Shown piece by piece: positions 23,290 through 34,351 of a DNA stretch of 64,000 nucleotides. The first letter of the stretch is position 1. Each line of letters starts with the position of its first letter. The translations under genes were made by a program, and so were the position numbers. Source of the stretch: Abelmoschus esculentus (lineage: Eukaryota > Streptophyta > Magnoliopsida > Malvales > Malvaceae); NCBI GenBank assembly GCA_035048815.1, contig JAUCBN010000049.1:8811501-8875500 (forward strand), written 5' to 3'. A model generated the notes under the pieces. The model saw only the letters and a program-made list of their open reading frames with translations. It was not told the DNA's origin and did not search any database.

Positions 23290-24083
23290 AGCAAACCCTA
23301 CTAACCGATAGCAATTTTTTTGTGTCCCTTGATCTTGCAGTGATCACAAAATCCATTAAACCGACGATGATCTTGATTATCGTTGACAGCTTTCGTGTAT
23401 AAAACTATGGTTTCTGAGAGTGTTGTTGAAGTATATCCATCAAGTTTCATCCTTTGCGATGTGTAATCATAGAATAGACACGATTCACTAAAGGAATTGA
23501 CTGCATAAGAAGAATTTGACTTTGAACTGCCGAATAAGTTTCATTTAATCTCATTAAAAACTAAAATAATATTTATCGAATCAGATAATCAACATTTTAC
23601 TGGGATACCTGGCAATCGCATGTTGAAAAAGGAACAAGAGAATTGAATTCATCCCATAATGATTTTAGACGAGTGAAATACACAGATACAAAAGATTCAT
23701 CTTGACTCAAAGTTGCAATTTCTATACACTCGTGAATCATCAGTTTTGTCAAACCTCCCGTTCAAATGTTTCCAAACAAGTGCAACATTAGAAGTAAAAA
23801 CTATACCAGCTGATAAATCTCTACTTAAAGTGTTGAGGATCCATGAAAGCACGAGAGCATTACAACACTCCCACTTCAAATGAAGTTCATCCTGAAATGT
23901 TTCCTTCTTGAATTGGCCATCTACAAAATCGAGTTTGTTTTACGCCAAAAGTGTGATTCGTATTGACCGGCTCTAGATGCTATAATTCTCCACGCCAGTG
24001 AGTTGATGCGAGACAAGAAACGTCCCTGGTGTATCTGATGGGTGCAGGTAGAGGGTGTGACTGAAATCGAGGGCATCTGCCAT
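23290..24083 (-). pseudogene. Copia gag
   Basis: Minus strand from the ATG at 24083; the first frame reads MADALDF then, after a shift, LYLHPSDTPGTFLVSHQLTG (RE1-type gag start). Later NALVLSWILNTLSRDLSAGI and VALVWKHLNGRFDKTDDSRV (23697-23879) are the conserved UBN2/RE1 gag core. Several frameshifts and a stop near 23940. The zinc-knuckle part near 23300-23400 is unreadable in one frame. Confidence 0.75.
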
Positions 24084-24200
24084 GATTAAGAAGAAAACAA
24101 ACACAAACCTTAACTACCGAAATTTGGGGAAAGAGAAACGAAAAAGGAAAATGCTTTTGATAAACCCAAATACATAAGAAGAAAAAACAGGATTTAACGG

Positions 24201-24212
24201 CTCTCGATACCA
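24201..24212 (-). promoter_or_regulatory. Copia primer-binding site (tRNA-Met type)
   Basis: On the minus strand tggtatcgagagc follows the 5' LTR directly, close to the canonical initiator-Met PBS TGGTATCAGAGC. It fixes the orientation of the element. Confidence 0.8.
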
Positions 24213-24366
24213 TATTAAAACTGATGTAAACTAAAAAATTCTTTATCTTCTAATGTATATTGAACTCTCCCATATACTATGTTTATATACAGGAAAAAAT
24301 TGGTAAAACTGACTTAGCTAACCAATTAATCAAAAAGCAAACTAACTAACCGACTCATATTTAACA
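24213..24366 (-). repeat. 5' LTR of the minus-strand copia element
   Basis: Reads TATTAAAACTGATG (TG mutated to TA) to TTTAACA and pairs with 8334-8479. TSD GAGGG follows at 24367-24371. Very short LTRs (about 150 bp) are unusual next to the multi-kb gypsy LTRs here. Confidence 0.85.
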
Positions 24367-24682
24367 GAGGGTGAGTCTGGAACCGCCGACGAAATATCCT
24401 CACCACCATGTGTCATTTTCCATCAATAATTACAATCACAATCCGACAAGAAAGAGAAAGCAACTTGAATACGACGATGTTTCTCCCAATCCCAAGAGAG
24501 TTCCTGTTCGACCTCCAAAACCTGTTGACAAAGATCTCTAGAAAATATCTCCGAAGCTGCTTCACTCTTCCAAGCGAGTAAGTCCCGAAATCAATGGAGT
24601 TCAATTTTGATTTTTTTTTTGTTATATTGTTTCTTATATGTTTTACAAAGATTGTTTAACTAGAAAATCTTGATTTAGCTTG
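24367..24682 (+). pseudogene. RIN4/NOI-like gene, 3' part of exon 3 and intron 3 (copy A)
   Basis: Resumes exon 3 after the copia element. One frame reads KYPHHHVSFSINNYNHNPTR then RKQLEYDDVSPNPKRVPVRP, then a TAG in 'gatctctag' where copy B has Tyr (TAC). The exon ends at 24577 with donor GTAAGT. Intron 3 is recognisable to about 24682, where it is cut by a chromovirus fragment. Compared with copy B it lacks the frame-breaking extra A, so the two copies carry different disabling mutations. Confidence 0.7.
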
Positions 24683-26797
24683 ATTTCGAGGACGAAATTT
24701 CTGTTAGGGGGGAGAGTTGTAACACCCCATCCCCCCAATTTTAATTCCTTAAATCCCTAATTTGAAACCCTAAATTTTGGGGATTTCTGATTCTAATTCC
24801 AGGGACTAAATTGTTATTTCTGTAAGTCTGATGGTTCTTTTGTGAGGTTTTTAGAAACGTCAGACCCTTATCTGGTAATTTCTACCATTTTCTTTGGGAA
24901 ATCAATTTCCATCCCCTTCTCCCACTTCAGTTTCGTTTCAGGAGAATAAATCTCCATTAATTTTTGTTTCAGAATTTTGTTCCTCTTTTGCATTTCGAAT
25001 CAACCGAGCAAAACTTCTCTTTTCTTTGGTTTCTATCGAATCTGCCGAGGGTGTGGTTGGTAAGCTTTCCTTCTTCTCGTTCGTTTCCGTTTAATGTTTT
25101 AGATGTATATGTTATGGTTTTGGAAGTTTCAAATAGTGGGATGTTCGTTTTGAATCTGGAAGCATGTTGTTGTGGTTTCAGTTTTTAGATCGGATTGTGT
25201 GAAGGAGTATTTTAAATCGATTTTGATTTGGTTTAAGGAGAGTTTTAATTCAGTTTTGTTGATGGAAAGTTTGAATCGATTTGTTGGAGTTTTTGTGTTT
25301 TGAATCGAGTAAGGAAAAGAGGAAAGAATCGATTTTAAGGGATTGAAATCTGGAAAATATCAAGGTTCCGAGAATTTTTGGAAACCCAGATTTTCTTGGA
25401 AAAACAGAAAACCCAACCCGACCGACCCGGAACCCGACCCGAACGACCTGACCCGTGACCCGCTAACTTCATGCTGATGTCACTACTGACGTTATCTGCT
25501 AACGTCACTGCTGACATCAGCGTTGACCTGATGACGTCATCTGCTAACGTCAACATTGACCATACTGACGTCAGTGTTGACTTTTTCAACCCAGTCCCAC
25601 TCTATGTTTTTCAACGTCCTGAGTTCGATGGCGCTGTCCGATTTTCGAAATTCGAACCCGAAGTTTCATTTTTAGGGCTTTTAATTTTGAATGCTTTATT
25701 TGGAAGTTTTCTGCATCGGATTCTGAAATCCTTTCTGTTTGGTTCAGGTGACGTGGATTCCGACCCTGAGAATCTACCTCCCCCTCCTCCTCCTCCTGGA
25801 CGACCTCCTGTTTATCAACATTCGGGACACGCACGTGAGTTTTCAGTTTAACTCTGTTTAGTGTATTTTATTGGTTTAGTGGCATAGTAGTGCGTCTGAC
25901 ATATTTTGTTATTCGTAGACTCTACACCCGCTCGATCTAGTGGTAAAGTTGAGTCCAGTAGATGCCACTCTCGACGTTGAGTCTTCTGCTTCATGCGTGT
26001 TCTCTTCTGTTAATTCTGTTATTCCGTGTGTGCAATTTCTGTTAAATCCTAAATGATCATGCATCATCCTAACATTATATTTCTGATTCTGAAATTACCA
26101 TGCACGCCTCTTGTTAGAATATTAGGCACGCATTCTGATTCTGTATCTACATATAACATGGCATTTGGTTGGATTATATGTACGGGGAAGTTTAGTGATT
26201 AATTCACTTCTATTCAGTGGTCCTATGAGATACCACTTCTGTTCAGTGGCTCCACCTGCGGGTTGAGTTTCCACTTCTGTTTGTTGTGATGGAGTTAGAG
26301 TGGTTCAGGGGGGAACCTACTCTTCTGATGGTGTTCGGAGATGGGTGCATATCATGCATACTTCACATCATCTGCATTATATTGTTCTGTAATCCTGTTT
26401 ATCTGCACACTAGAGACACACTAGGCTTTCTACCTTACACCCTTTCAGTTTTTATTTCAGATACCCGGTTATAGGTCTCGGTACTTGGAGGACTTTTGAA
26501 TCTGAATTCTGTTATTCTGTACGTTTTAATGTTTCAGACTTGTATTTAATTTCAGTTAATAATTTTTGTACCGGACTTTGAATAATTACTTGGATTTGGA
26601 TTGTTTATTTAAATTTGGGTTGAACCTTGAACTGTTTTATATTCAAGTATTTTCAGTATTTTAAATTATTAATTATTTTAATAATTTATCCGAAGAATAT
26701 TATTTTAATTTATAAAACCTTATCTTGCGAATCAAGTTTTAGTAACGTAAAACCCTAACCTTTATTCTAAGAAATTAGGTAAATTTTAGGGGTTACA
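24683..26797 (+). mobile_element. Chromovirus (Tekay/Del-like) 3' remnant: pol end, PPT and 3' LTR
   Basis: 24683-24717 is the characteristic end of Del/Tekay elements: 'ttcgaggacgaaattt' followed by a polypurine tract (taggggggaga). The LTR is 24718-26797 (2,080 bp), TGTAACACCCC to GGGGTTACA. The rest of the element is missing, and the left edge abuts intron 3 of gene copy A while the right edge abuts intron 2 of copy B. Confidence 0.8.
25470..25585. promoter_or_regulatory. Cluster of ACGT-core (TGACG/TGACGTCA) motifs in the chromovirus LTR
   Basis: Within about 115 bp there are at least five ACGT cores (tgacgtta, aacgtcac, tgacgtca, aacgtcaa, tgacgtca) plus TGATGTCA/TGACATCA relatives, arranged in imperfect repeats. 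TGACG is the binding core of plant TGA/bZIP factors (as-1-like). Binding is inference; the cluster is visible. Confidence 0.5.
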
Positions 26798-27337
26798 ATT
26801 TTTCTGTAGCCATAGATTATACATATATTTGGATGATAATAATGGATGGTGGGCGGTGGCATATGGCAAGTGTGAGAGGGTAAGGGAAAAGGGAGGAGCG
26901 TATGTGAAGGAGCAAAAGAAGGGAGGGAGAGTCTGTGACGTGACGGAACCGTCGAGGAAATATCCTCACCACCATGTGTCGTTATCGTTGTCCATCAATA
27001 ATTACAATCACAATCCGACAAGAAAGAGTAAGCAGCTTGAATATGACGACGTTGCTCCCAATCCCAAGAGAGTTTCTGTTCGACATCCAAAAACTTGTTT
27101 ACGAAGATCTCTACAAAATATCTCCGGAGCTGCTTCACTCTTCCAAGCGAGTAAGTCGCGAAATCAATGGAGTTCAATTTTGATTTTTTTTGTTATATTG
27201 TTTCTTATATGTTTTACAAAGATTGTTTAACTCGAAACTCTTGGTTTACCTTTTTTTTTACAATGTTGTTTTGTCCTGGACTGCAGAAGAAGAGGCCAGG
27301 ATTCTTTTCATGCTTGGTACCAGCTTGTGCAGCATGA
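26798..27337 (+). pseudogene. RIN4/NOI-like gene, exons 3-4 (copy B)
   Basis: Exon 3 (about 26866-27150) reads GGRVCDVTEPSRKYPHHHVS and KQLEYDDVAPNPKRVSVRHP; one extra A in an A-run near 27090 shifts the frame, after which YEDLYKISPELLHSSKR continues in the next frame to donor GTAAGT at 27151. Exon 4 (27287-27337, acceptor CTGCAG) encodes KKRPGFFSCLVPACAA and a TGA stop: a C-terminal Cys-containing tail of the type that anchors RIN4/NOI proteins to the plasma membrane by acylation. This copy has the uninterrupted hAT target site, so the hAT inserted after, or outside, the duplication. Confidence 0.75.
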
Positions 27338-27553
27338 AGCTCTCATCTCTTTGCGCATGAAACAGAAAGGAATTTGACCAAACATAGAATACAATGGGAA
27401 ATAGCTAGTTTTCAAATGGTGATTTGCACAATAAAAATATATAATTTAAATAGTTCTTAAACTATTATTATACTTTTGTTTAATCTTTAATTTGACTATT
27501 AAAATTTTAAAACTTTATATTTTTATCATCTTCCGAAAAAAAACATTCATTTC
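27338..27553 (+). other. 3' flank of the RIN4-like pseudogene
   Basis: Likely 3' UTR and downstream DNA. No clear polyadenylation signal or further exon was seen. Confidence 0.4.
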
Positions 27554-27659
27554 TCTAAAAGTTCTCTAACTCAAACCGATTATAATCGTTATAACACCGA
27601 TGAAACAATTATAGTGCACGATTCTTATTATTTAACGTTGGTGTTAGAGAACTTTTAGA
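27554..27659. mobile_element. 106-bp MITE-like element with perfect 17-bp inverted repeats
   Basis: TCTAAAAGTTCTCTAAC at 27554-27570 is exactly inverted at 27643-27659. The interior is AT-rich and non-coding. No target-site duplication is obvious at the outer ends, so the superfamily is unassigned. Confidence 0.55.
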
Positions 27660-29139
27660 CCATGAAAATCATTCTAAAAGAAGGAAAACTGTGACACAAT
27701 ATGACAACAACAGCAGCAGTAGGATCCAACCTTTCAAAAAGGGATCCAATGCTCCTCCACAAGACCTTAACCTGAAAATGCATGAAAAATGAATGCGTTA
27801 AGCATAATTTGCCTAGTGAGGTAGCCAATAGTAACATATAAGATGCAACCATTATTACATGTTTTCATGCTAATTATAATGATTCATATGAATTATAATA
27901 AATCAAATTACATCCTTGGTTGATCAAGATAGTGGATACGCGGATTCCTACGCCTCGCCAAATCAATAAATGGTCTAATCCCTTCGCCTCGCCAAAATGA
28001 CCAATACACAAATCATCCCTCCGCCTCACCAATATAGGCATGCCAATTGTATCCAATTTTCACTCAAATCCAAGGTCCAATACAATTATATTTTTATAAC
28101 AATATCAATGATAATTTCAATTTGTTCCATGAACCAATATCCATGATTTTGACCCTTAAGTCCATTTTAATAAGTTCAATGACCAATATTTCAATGATTC
28201 AAAGATTTAACATTATCAATGCAATAAAGAAAGCTTACCAAAGCTTACCAAGGCTTACCATGACCCTATATGATATCATGTCATTTTCTTGTCAATAAAA
28301 TGCTACATGTCAATCATTAACAATGAAATAAAATGGGAAAAGCGCCTAGCTTTATCTCATGTCTCTACAACACTTACCTCGATATTTTAATGCTTTTAGG
28401 ATTCACGAATAATAACGTCTTTATTTTTTGTTTTCAAATAAGTTGACGGTTGCTCTTGCTCGACCCCGTAAACTATGTTAATAAAAATTGATTAGAATTA
28501 ATAAGACAATATCAAATTAATAAAAAAAATATTAATTAAATTTAATATCAAAACTTAAACTAATCAAAGGTTTGAGCTTACCCCAACACTAACAGAGATT
28601 TGATATTACTATATCGAAATTATCAAACCACTAATCTAACACTAAAACGTATACATATTTTTCCTTTCGCTGGCCTCTCTTGTTGTGCATTAAATCACAA
28701 ATCCTCCCCAATTTATAATGTTTAAGTTTGCCTCCCTTCATTTCCATGCTTCACGTGGTCATGTAAGTGGCCAATTTTAATTGGCCACTTTTGTGGTAAA
28801 CTGCCATATTCAATTTGATGTGGCCGAGTGGTCATTTGTGGTGGCCAATTCATTTGACTGCTACATTTTGTTTTATTTTTTTATTATTTTTTAATATATA
28901 TATTATTTTAATAGTAATAATAAATTAATTTATATAAGTTGTATATTAATTTGGGGTACAAGATCGAACTAATCTTTAATCGAAACAAAAATATTTGATC
29001 GTTAGAATTTAACCCCGAATTTATAAATTAGATCAAATAATTTTTTATAAAATTCGAGTAAAATATATATATCAAAATAAAATAATAGTCACAGGGATAT
29101 AATTTTGACTAGACCGGTTTTTTGGGTGTTACATCAAAT
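27660..29139. other. Intergenic DNA with a dispersed repeat (27718-28200)
   Basis: 27718-28200 matches 40360-40950 in the same orientation: shared blocks include 'aaaagggat(c/a)caa', 'gatcaagatagtggatacgc' and 'aatgaccaatacacaaat'. Both copies look like decayed LTR-type sequence with repeated 'cctcgccaaa' phrases. The rest (28200-29139) is AT-rich with no gene. Confidence 0.5.
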
Positions 29140-29271
29140 TTCTTAAATTCGACTCAAATCGAAAAAATTCAAATTAAGTTTGAGTTGTAAAATATGACTC
29201 ATCAACTCGAATAACTCAAAATTTTTTAACTTGACTCGACTCGACTTAACTCGATCGAATACTCATCCTTA
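29140..29271. mobile_element. hAT-type terminus with subterminal TCGA repeats
   Basis: Ends in CATCCTTA (TAAGGATG reversed), the same terminus as the element ending at 8253, and is preceded by 'ttgactcgactcgacttaactcg' type repeats. The other end was not located; a left boundary of 29140 is approximate. Confidence 0.4.
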
Positions 29272-29652
29272 CTCTCAAAACCCACACCATTATAATTTAA
29301 ACTAGAAGCTCTATCGAGCATTGAGTTAGTTTTATAATCTATTTGAGTTTACAATTGAGTGAACCTTATTTGTGTACAAACCTTATTTGAGTTTAAACTA
29401 GGAGCTTGTTGAACATTAAAATAGGTGTTTGAAGTTTCATTCCATTAGTGTTTAGAGGGTAATATCGTTAAATTTTTTAACATATAAATAGATGCCTAAA
29501 CTATATACTTTTTCAGAGATAGATGTCTAGTGATTTTTTTAGCTAAAATAAGTCCCTAAAATTTCATTTCGTTGGTGTTTCAAAAAATATTTACAAGCGT
29601 CAAATTTTCAAATAAATAGTTCATATTTTTCAAATTAAATAAAAAATAGTAT
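29272..29652. other. AT-rich intergenic DNA, nothing recognised
   Basis: Contains degenerate phrases repeated within the stretch (29405-29600) that recall other intergenic pieces such as 41160-41300, but no gene or clear element ends. Confidence 0.4.
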
Positions 29653-32649
29653 TGTAACTCCCCAAAAATGGGTCTGGAAGTTAGTGCACCAGTTTTGCCA
29701 ATATAACCTAGTTCAGGATTAAATACTTAAAAATTAGTTTTAACTCAAAATAAATTATGAAAAATATCATAAAATCCTTATTTAAAATATATTAGACTTT
29801 GGTAAACTCAATTTCGAAAATTGACCTTTGAATCCCTAAGATTTTGAAATTAGTGTCTAATATGTAAAAATTGAAAACTTGAGGACAATTTTATAAACTA
29901 AGATAAAACTTTGAATCTTTAAGGGGGAATTAATCCACTTGTAATTCGAGTTTATCTAAGTCATCCAAGGACCTATTTTAATAGCCCATAACCCATAATT
30001 TTAATTAATAACCCAAATAACTTAACATTAATCCAAAAAAATTATTTTTCATCAAAAAAATAAACCTATTTTTTTAAGAATTTAGACCTCCACTTTTGGG
30101 AAGCCACTCCATTATATTTTCAAATGTAAACACCAATTTTTTCAATAAAAATTCGTTTGGTTAATTCTTTATATTTTTCTTCTTCAAAATCTCTTCGTTT
30201 TTCTTCGTTTTTACTTGTTTTTAAACCTTGGAAGGATTTTGGATCAATTTTGGAGGTGAGAATCATTCAAACCTTTGAAACTTAAATTTATTTAATGAAA
30301 TTCCCAAATTCTTGACTGATTGCATCAATCTTTAAAGTCTTGAATCAATAAAATCGATTTTCTTGATAAAAATTCTATTATTTTCTTGAATTTCGTTCAA
30401 GGGTTTTACATGGCTGTTTTTGGTGCCTAAATACATGAATCTTGAATTTTTTATATGTAATTAAGATGACTTTTAAGTATCTAATCCCGGACCTAAGGTT
30501 TAGATGGTGTTTGGAGAAGTTTTTAGAGGGTTTTAGTTAAGTTTTATGGTGTTTTTAGGGGTTTCCATGTATTGATCCGAATTGAGGGATGTTTGGGTGT
30601 GTAATAATGCACTAAACCCTCTAGTTTTGATGCTTGAGTCATTTCAAGAGGTGGAAGAACAAGTTTGAGGGAGATCGGAAAGCCAAATCGCGTTTTTCGG
30701 TGACTTGTCAAGTAAGTTTTGGTAAATCGGTGAGTGGATTTTGAGGGCTGCAAAATTGACAGGGTTTTAAATGTGTTTTCAAATTTTTGGGGGTGTAGCA
30801 AGGTTCGAAAAACCTCCCTATACTCGGAAGTAGGTTAAAAGTATTGCTTTCTTAAAGGTTCTCATATTATGCCTTGTTTTTACTATGTGTTTTAGTCATG
30901 CTCGTGTTATACTTGTGCATATGTGAATATGCATGTGTTTCAATGCTCACGATATGTTTTTACAAAGTTTTTATATACATATAATGCTCCCATGGTTTTG
31001 TTTTAGAAAACATGAGAAAAGTGGTTTTTACCGGATTATGCATTTGATGTATGAGATAGTGGGATGCATGTGTTTACATACTATTTTAACTTGAAAACTT
31101 GAGCATTGGTTTTGGTTTTGTGTTGGATATTAATATGATGTTTAAAGGGATAAGTTGATCAATCAATGGGATGTATAGTGCAATATAAATACAAAATGCG
31201 TACATGTCTTAAATTCCTTGAGTGATGCATTAGAGGTTAGCCTAGTGTTGTGTGGTATGATATTCATATTACATTAGGGTATGACAAACTATCCCGGACA
31301 CTAAGGTGGGATCTTTAGATTGTGATAGTCAATCTTCTTGATTTGGTGGTACGATGCCATTCACTTGTGTCCGTTTATTCCAACGATTAAAGGTAAGTCT
31401 AATCGTGTCACTTAACCAACATGTTAAAAACATAAGTGTAAACTATTTACTGTTTTGGTACAATTCAAGGATTGCATGTGTTTTCTTATTGAGATCAAAT
31501 GATTTAAAAGCCTTGCTATGAGTAGCATGTAAGACTTGGTTATGCTTACAAAGCATGCGATTTCAAAAGGTAATTTTGAAAAAGGTTTTGTGGCTTGTGA
31601 GCCACGATACACTTGTTGATTTTCAAAAGGTGGCATTGTTTACCACGATTGATTATTTTCACAAAGAGCATGACTTCGTTTTTAAATTGATGAAATTTGT
31701 TTAATATAGGTTGTATTGCAAGTTATTTTCAAATGTATTTTTAAATATGTTTTTATTCGCTCACAAAGCGAATGCTTACCCTCTCATTTACCTTAGAATA
31801 TAGAGTATTTAGTGTGGAGGTAGTAAAGAGAAGCAAGGATCCAAGTAACCGCAAAGTGAAAGCTCAAGTATGTCTTTATAATATTAGTAGTACCGAGAAA
31901 GCAATAGGGGTGGGATATCATATTGAGAATGATGTTTATTCTATTTACACTTTTAAAGGCTAGATCGATTATCTATGTTGACGTTAGCTTTGTGATTTGG
32001 ATTTGAATTGCCTATTGGTATTCCTTTAGTTATAATAAAAGTTATATGGAAGTTTGATTCTTGATATCCCTATGTATGAATTTGAGTTTTGTTGATAATG
32101 AAGCATGACTATTTATGAGCTGAATCTATGATGTGATTATTTAGGTTGGAATGTATATAGAAAACTTTTTGAGTATATTGTTATTATTCTTATATGTGTG
32201 TATGAGATTGTTGAAGTTGAAGCATGCTCTTAGGAGTTTGAATATATTGTTGCTAACTAGGTTGCAATGTATCTAGTAAATTATATATGATATGTGGATA
32301 ATTTGTATTTAGGAATGAAATTTAAGATACAAGCATGTAAAGAACCTAAGTAAAGATTGGTAAAACTATTTTCATAATTAGTCCCAAATTTTTGGAAAAT
32401 TACATTTTGGTCCTTGAATCATGTCTGTACGTTTTAGGACTTGTTTCTTATTTGTTTCCGATGCAATTGAATATAATCTATGCATGGACATGTAAGATCA
32501 AAATAAAGCATCTAGATAAGATAAAAGAAATTAAAATATTCGTTTAATTTTTAGGGTTGTTTATCGGTGGAGTCTCTAGCTTAGCCTCGATATTCCCCGT
32601 GTAGCTCATTCAAGTCGGGTGGTGTCTAGACCGGTTCGAAGGGGTTACA
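29653..32649 (+). repeat. Chromovirus (Tekay-like) 5' LTR, about 3 kb
   Basis: Starts TGTAACTCCCC and ends GGGGTTACA, the inverted TGTAAC/GTTACA ends of this lineage. It is followed directly by a Met-tRNA-type PBS (32655-32669), so it is a 5' LTR, not a solo LTR. The family is shared with the solo LTR at 43824-47083 (opposite strand). No protein is encoded; short ORFs inside are chance. Confidence 0.8.
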
Positions 32650-32988
32650 TTTATTGGTATTAGAGCCTAGGTTTATGAAATCATTTGATATGTTTTGTTT
32701 GATTGAGATGTTGTAATATTGATTTATGCTTAATATTGCCTATGCATGGTGAATGTTTAAAAATACAATATTGTTGTATGAGATGCACAGTGTTTGATAT
32801 ATGTGATTGATTTGTGTTGAGACATAGTAAGTTGGGGCCTTGTTTGACAAGAATAGTTTTTGCAAGCATGATTAAATTTTGATGTGCTTTGATATTGCTA
32901 TATGAACTGTTTGTAAGCATGATGAAATATTATTGCATTTTTATGACATTAACTATATAGAGATATTTTGACCATGTTTTAAGGTTGT
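32650..32988 (+). mobile_element. Chromovirus PBS and start of the internal region (truncated)
   Basis: TGGTATTAGAGCCTAGG at 32655-32671 is the initiator-Met PBS with one mismatch. About 320 bp of untranslated internal sequence follow before the Athila LTR at 32989. No gag or pol of this element is seen downstream in the window, so it is truncated or displaced. Confidence 0.7.
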
Positions 32989-34294
32989 TGATAAGTGCTC
33001 AAAATACTTAGTATTTTGTGTTTAATTACTCCTTGATTCGATGAATTATGTTACTGATCTTGGTGTTTTTCGTGTATTTTTGTGCAGGACTGTGAATTTG
33101 GAAAATGCACTTAAATGACCGATTTTTAAAGTTTTTTTTTATTTTCTGGATCGAGTCTGGATTGGTGGGTATGACTTTGGGCATAGATATCTAACGTGAC
33201 ACTCAGTCAACAGCTTCTAGATGATGATGTCAGCAAGTGCGTGATAGCTTATCAGCGTTCCAGATAGCTTATCAGCCGAAATTTGAATTTTAAATTTGGA
33301 TTTATCTTTTTGTATTTGAATTTAAATATTTTTAGAATTATCTAGGATTTATCCCCTTAATTTAGGGTTTGTAAAAGGCTATAAATACCCACATTTGGTA
33401 AGCCTAGAACTCAGTTCATATTTTAAATTCAAAATCCTATAGTTTTCTTTCATCTTTTGTTTTCTTTCTTTCTTTCTTTTTCGTGCTTTTATTTTTTTAT
33501 TTTATTTTTTATGTCGAGCATCATTCTTTCCATAATTATGCTCGGCTAAATCTTTAATTGCCAAGGGCTTAAGCAATGACTCGATCTAAATGTGAGGATT
33601 GAAAATAACATCAATAACTTTGATTTTTATTTCTTAGTTTTCTTTTGAACTTTTTTCTAAAATTAAATTGATTTTAAAACTAAAGATTGACTTTAGTCAA
33701 TACGTTAATTTGATTACTTGTGTGGGAGGAAAGATCGACTATTGAAGCAATCCGACTTCCTGGGAACATACTTAGCAAATTGATTGCTAAGAAGAAAACT
33801 AAGATTGGATTAGTTATTATTGAAATAACATAATCCAAGTCGATTTTAATAATTTAAATGATTTTTCTACAAACATTGAGTTGGTGGATTAATCCATGAA
33901 ACCAATATCAAAGATAGAACTTGGGTATTCGGTTTGGAAGTTTTTCTTCAAGGATAGAACCTTGAAAGCTAATTACCGATGTAAAATCCCGAAGTGAGAA
34001 CCTTTTTCCGATGATCTATTAAAATCGAATCAAAGCGAATGCCTAAGGCTAGTTTTTATTTTATTAAATTACTTTCTTTATTTCAATCTCTTCAATTACT
34101 TAGTTTATTTTAATCAACCCCTTTTTTTTACTTAAAACATCATTCAACCTTTTTGGATCACTAATCAAACGAACATAATCAAGATGTTTCTAGTCCTTGT
34201 ACGATCAACCCTTAGTTCTCACTTACTACATTTAATTTCCTATTTATTATTTGAGAATAAGGAATTTTATTTTGACACTACACGATGCATGTCA
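32989..34294 (+). repeat. Athila family A 5' LTR
   Basis: TGATAAGTGCTC to ATGCATGTCA, 1,306 bp, followed by a tRNA-Asp-type PBS. A TATA-like 'gctataaataccc' lies near 33370, with a probable transcript start shortly after. A (tttc)n run is at about 33460. The matching 3' LTR is absent from the window. Confidence 0.75.
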
Positions 34295-34297
34295 AAT

Positions 34298-34315
34298 TGG
34301 TGTCGTTGCCGGGGA
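34298..34315 (+). promoter_or_regulatory. Athila A primer-binding site (tRNA-Asp type)
   Basis: TGGTGTCGTTGCCGGGGA, three bases after the LTR; two mismatches from the perfect version at 59416-59433. Confidence 0.85.
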
Positions 34316-34351
34316 CTACGACAAAGTTACTGATTTAGTTTTGTTTGATTT

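Larger units (their letters stand above)
8334..24366 (-). mobile_element. Ty1/copia LTR retrotransposon (RE1-like), minus strand, in exon 3
   Basis: Bounded by 146-bp and 154-bp LTRs (8334-8479 and 24213-24366) and a perfect 5-bp TSD GAGGG. On the minus strand the order is 5' LTR (24213-24366), Met-tRNA-type PBS (24201-24212), gag, protease, integrase, RT, RNase H, polypurine tract (8480-8492), 3' LTR. All coding parts are broken by stops and frameshifts. The RNase H region is split by a complete Athila element at 8715-19956. The 5' LTR starts TA instead of TG, a point mutation. Protein style (HPSDTPGT near the gag start, HTWYARLGHAS, TPIGCKWIYKIKY) is that of the RE1 group. Confidence 0.88.

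Noticed and set aside
25471..25851. 126-codon ORF with a Pro-rich stretch
   Set aside because: It lies wholly inside the chromovirus LTR and overlaps the ACGT cluster; LTRs of this lineage are non-coding.
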